Origin: G963662265 sp963668545 | GTDB lineage: Bacteria; Spirochaetota; Spirochaetia; CADAEX01 | Assembly (NCBI GenBank): GCA_963668545.1 | Contig: OY764868.1 | Location: forward strand, 1,798,001 to 1,862,000 | Reading direction: 5' to 3' | Length of the DNA: 64,000 bases | Shown: piece by piece, positions 63,102 to 64,000 of the stretch | Layout: every line of letters begins with the position of its first letter | How positions within the stretch are numbered: position 1 is the first letter of the stretch | Notes under the pieces: model-generated | Databases searched by the model: none | The model's input: only the letters and a program-made list of their open reading frames with translations | What the model was told of the DNA's origin: nothing | Position numbers and translations under genes: made by a program

Positions 63102-63905
63102 TTATTCGTCCAATATTATCCCGAGCGAATAAAAATGCCTGTAATCAGGTGACCACCATCGTCTTATTATATAAAACCCTTTCAGCTCTGTACTTCCGTA
63201 TTCGTAGGAAGCTGAATATGAATCACTGTAAACAGTAATATTCTTCTGCCTGATCATTTCTTCAAGTGCTGCTGAATCCGCTTTTCTGACTGATTCAGAA
63301 ATCCTGCTGTACCTTCCGGATACACCAGTACTGAATGAATATCCCTCAATCTGGGGAGTTTTGCTTATCCATCCGGGTTCTGACCCTTTTTCTGATTTTT
63401 CAATATCAGGCATCAGCACATCACTTTCTATTCTGTATATCCTGTAAACTGCATCATTTTCCCTGCAGGAGATATACTCTTCAAGTTTTTCCATGTAATA
63501 AGTATATGCTTTATTACTGTATATGAAATTGAATGTTGTACCGGTTCTGGTTCCTGATGAAGCTTTTTCTGTAATTATCCCGGTAAAACCGAAAACACTT
63601 TCATAAACAGCTGCAGATTCTGATGCATCTTTCAGCAGTATTACATCAGATTTTTTTTCATCAAGATATACAGGGGAAATGCCTGTAAAATAAAGATAAT
63701 CAGCATTGGACATATTCCAGACTGCTTCGGGGAAGCTGCTTATATCTTTCTCAGTCCCATCTGTTTTGCCATATGATTCTTCTTTTCCATGAAGGGAGCT
63801 TTCCGAAGTTGTACATGATAAAATAAAAATAAGAGATGAAATAAAAAGCAGTAGTCTGGTTGCTGCCTTTCCCGGGATTATACTATAAACATTAAACTCA
63901 GCCAT
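63102..63905 (-). CDS. Lipoprotein related to the LPP20-like neighbour
   Basis: A 267-residue lipoprotein: lipobox IFILSC (Cys near residue 31). The end contains GWISKTPQIEGYSFSTGVSG and VRKADSAALEEMIRQKNITV, which parallel the PEWIDSYP...YYIGIGSS and AKAKALTDLASAISVQ blocks of the next gene, so the two are probably paralogues with different domain order. The C-terminus has paired aromatic residues RRWWSPDYRHFYSLG. It is 166 bases upstream of the LPP20-like gene. Confidence 0.65.
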   Translation of the reverse strand: MAEFNVYSIIPGKAATRLLLFISSLIFILSCTTSESSLHGKEESYGKTDGTEKDISSFPEAVWNMSNADYLYFTGISPVYLDEKKSDVILLKDASESAAVYESVFGFTGIITEKASSGTRTGTTFNFIYSNKAYTYYMEKLEEYISCRENDAVYRIYRIESDVLMPDIEKSEKGSEPGWISKTPQIEGYSFSTGVSGRYSRISESVRKADSAALEEMIRQKNITVYSDSYSASYEYGSTELKGFYIIRRWWSPDYRHFYSLGIILDE

Positions 63906-63973
63906 AATTTATTGAAACATCATTATCATCAGATGCAGCATTTCTTCAGTATCGGTAATAAAATTATTTATAA

Positions 63974-63998
63974 AAAATATCCCGCTTTAAAAAGCGGG
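63974..63998 (-). terminator. Terminator of a minus-strand gene beyond the right edge
   Basis: AAGCGGG (63992-63998) pairs with CCCGCTT (63981-63987), with an A-rich run to the left giving a U tail on the minus strand. It ends a transcript entering from outside the window. Confidence 0.7.
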
Positions 63999-64000
63999 AC

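Overview
The window reads as AT-rich chromosomal DNA of a diderm, probably motile bacterium. The best guess is a spirochaete (Treponema/Spirochaetales-like). Reasons: a two-domain cyclic-nucleotide-binding protein, a secreted PCMT-like protein, LPP20-type and CsgG-like lipoproteins, a Maf-type flagellin glycosyltransferase domain (DUF115), PilZ and methyl-accepting proteins, and predicted outer-membrane proteins. No 16S rRNA gene is present, so the assignment is an inference. Coding density is high and most genes sit in short operons with 1-4 bp overlaps.

Layout. 1-7260 is a small defence island: a type III-like DNA methyltransferase (cut by the left edge), a DUF4391 protein and a large SNF2-like helicase on the minus strand, then an AbiEi/AbiEii toxin-antitoxin pair on the plus strand. 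7300-28160 is housekeeping and envelope: LEA/WHy lipoprotein, proS, valS, secreted PCMT-like protein, cyclic-nucleotide-binding protein, a cysS / ECF sigma / anti-sigma / two envelope-protein operon, murB-mgtE, a predicted barrel protein, ackA, and a DJ-1 / MBL / arginine deiminase / ArsC-like operon. 28300-34320 is dnaE, yggT and recG. 34400-41530 holds an M23 peptidase, MFS transporter, PilZ protein, CsgG-like protein, GNAT enzyme, flavodoxin-ferredoxin protein and a chemoreceptor. 41775-55990 holds the Maf-type protein overlapping a PASTA penicillin-binding protein, a LysM-M23 peptidase, secA, a propeller-like lipoprotein, nnr, membrane proteins, a Nudix enzyme, rsmD, a BI-1 protein and a TauE/SafE exporter. 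56000-57090 has a candidate small RNA, a pentapeptide-repeat protein and a small hypothetical gene.

57297-60657 is the clearest foreign segment. Two identical tRNA-Val(TAC) genes, each with the same promoter and its own terminator, bracket 3.2 kb holding a GC-richer hybrid histidine kinase, two wrecked DDE-transposase fragments and a decayed tyrosine recombinase. 60737-63905 returns to native DNA: a HExxH metalloprotease-like protein and two lipoproteins.

Points worth following: (i) the helicase-DUF4391-methyltransferase locus, with a degenerate phospholipase-D-like N-terminus and a composition shift over the presumed target-recognition region; (ii) several genes whose -10 box ends only 6-8 nt before the start codon, predicting leaderless mRNAs, including abiE, whose start lies inside its operator palindrome; (iii) a plus-strand promoter and intrinsic terminator about 90 nt apart between two minus-strand genes; (iv) a transglutaminase-fold protein whose catalytic Cys is Ser. 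I found no CRISPR array, rRNA operon or recognisable riboswitch.
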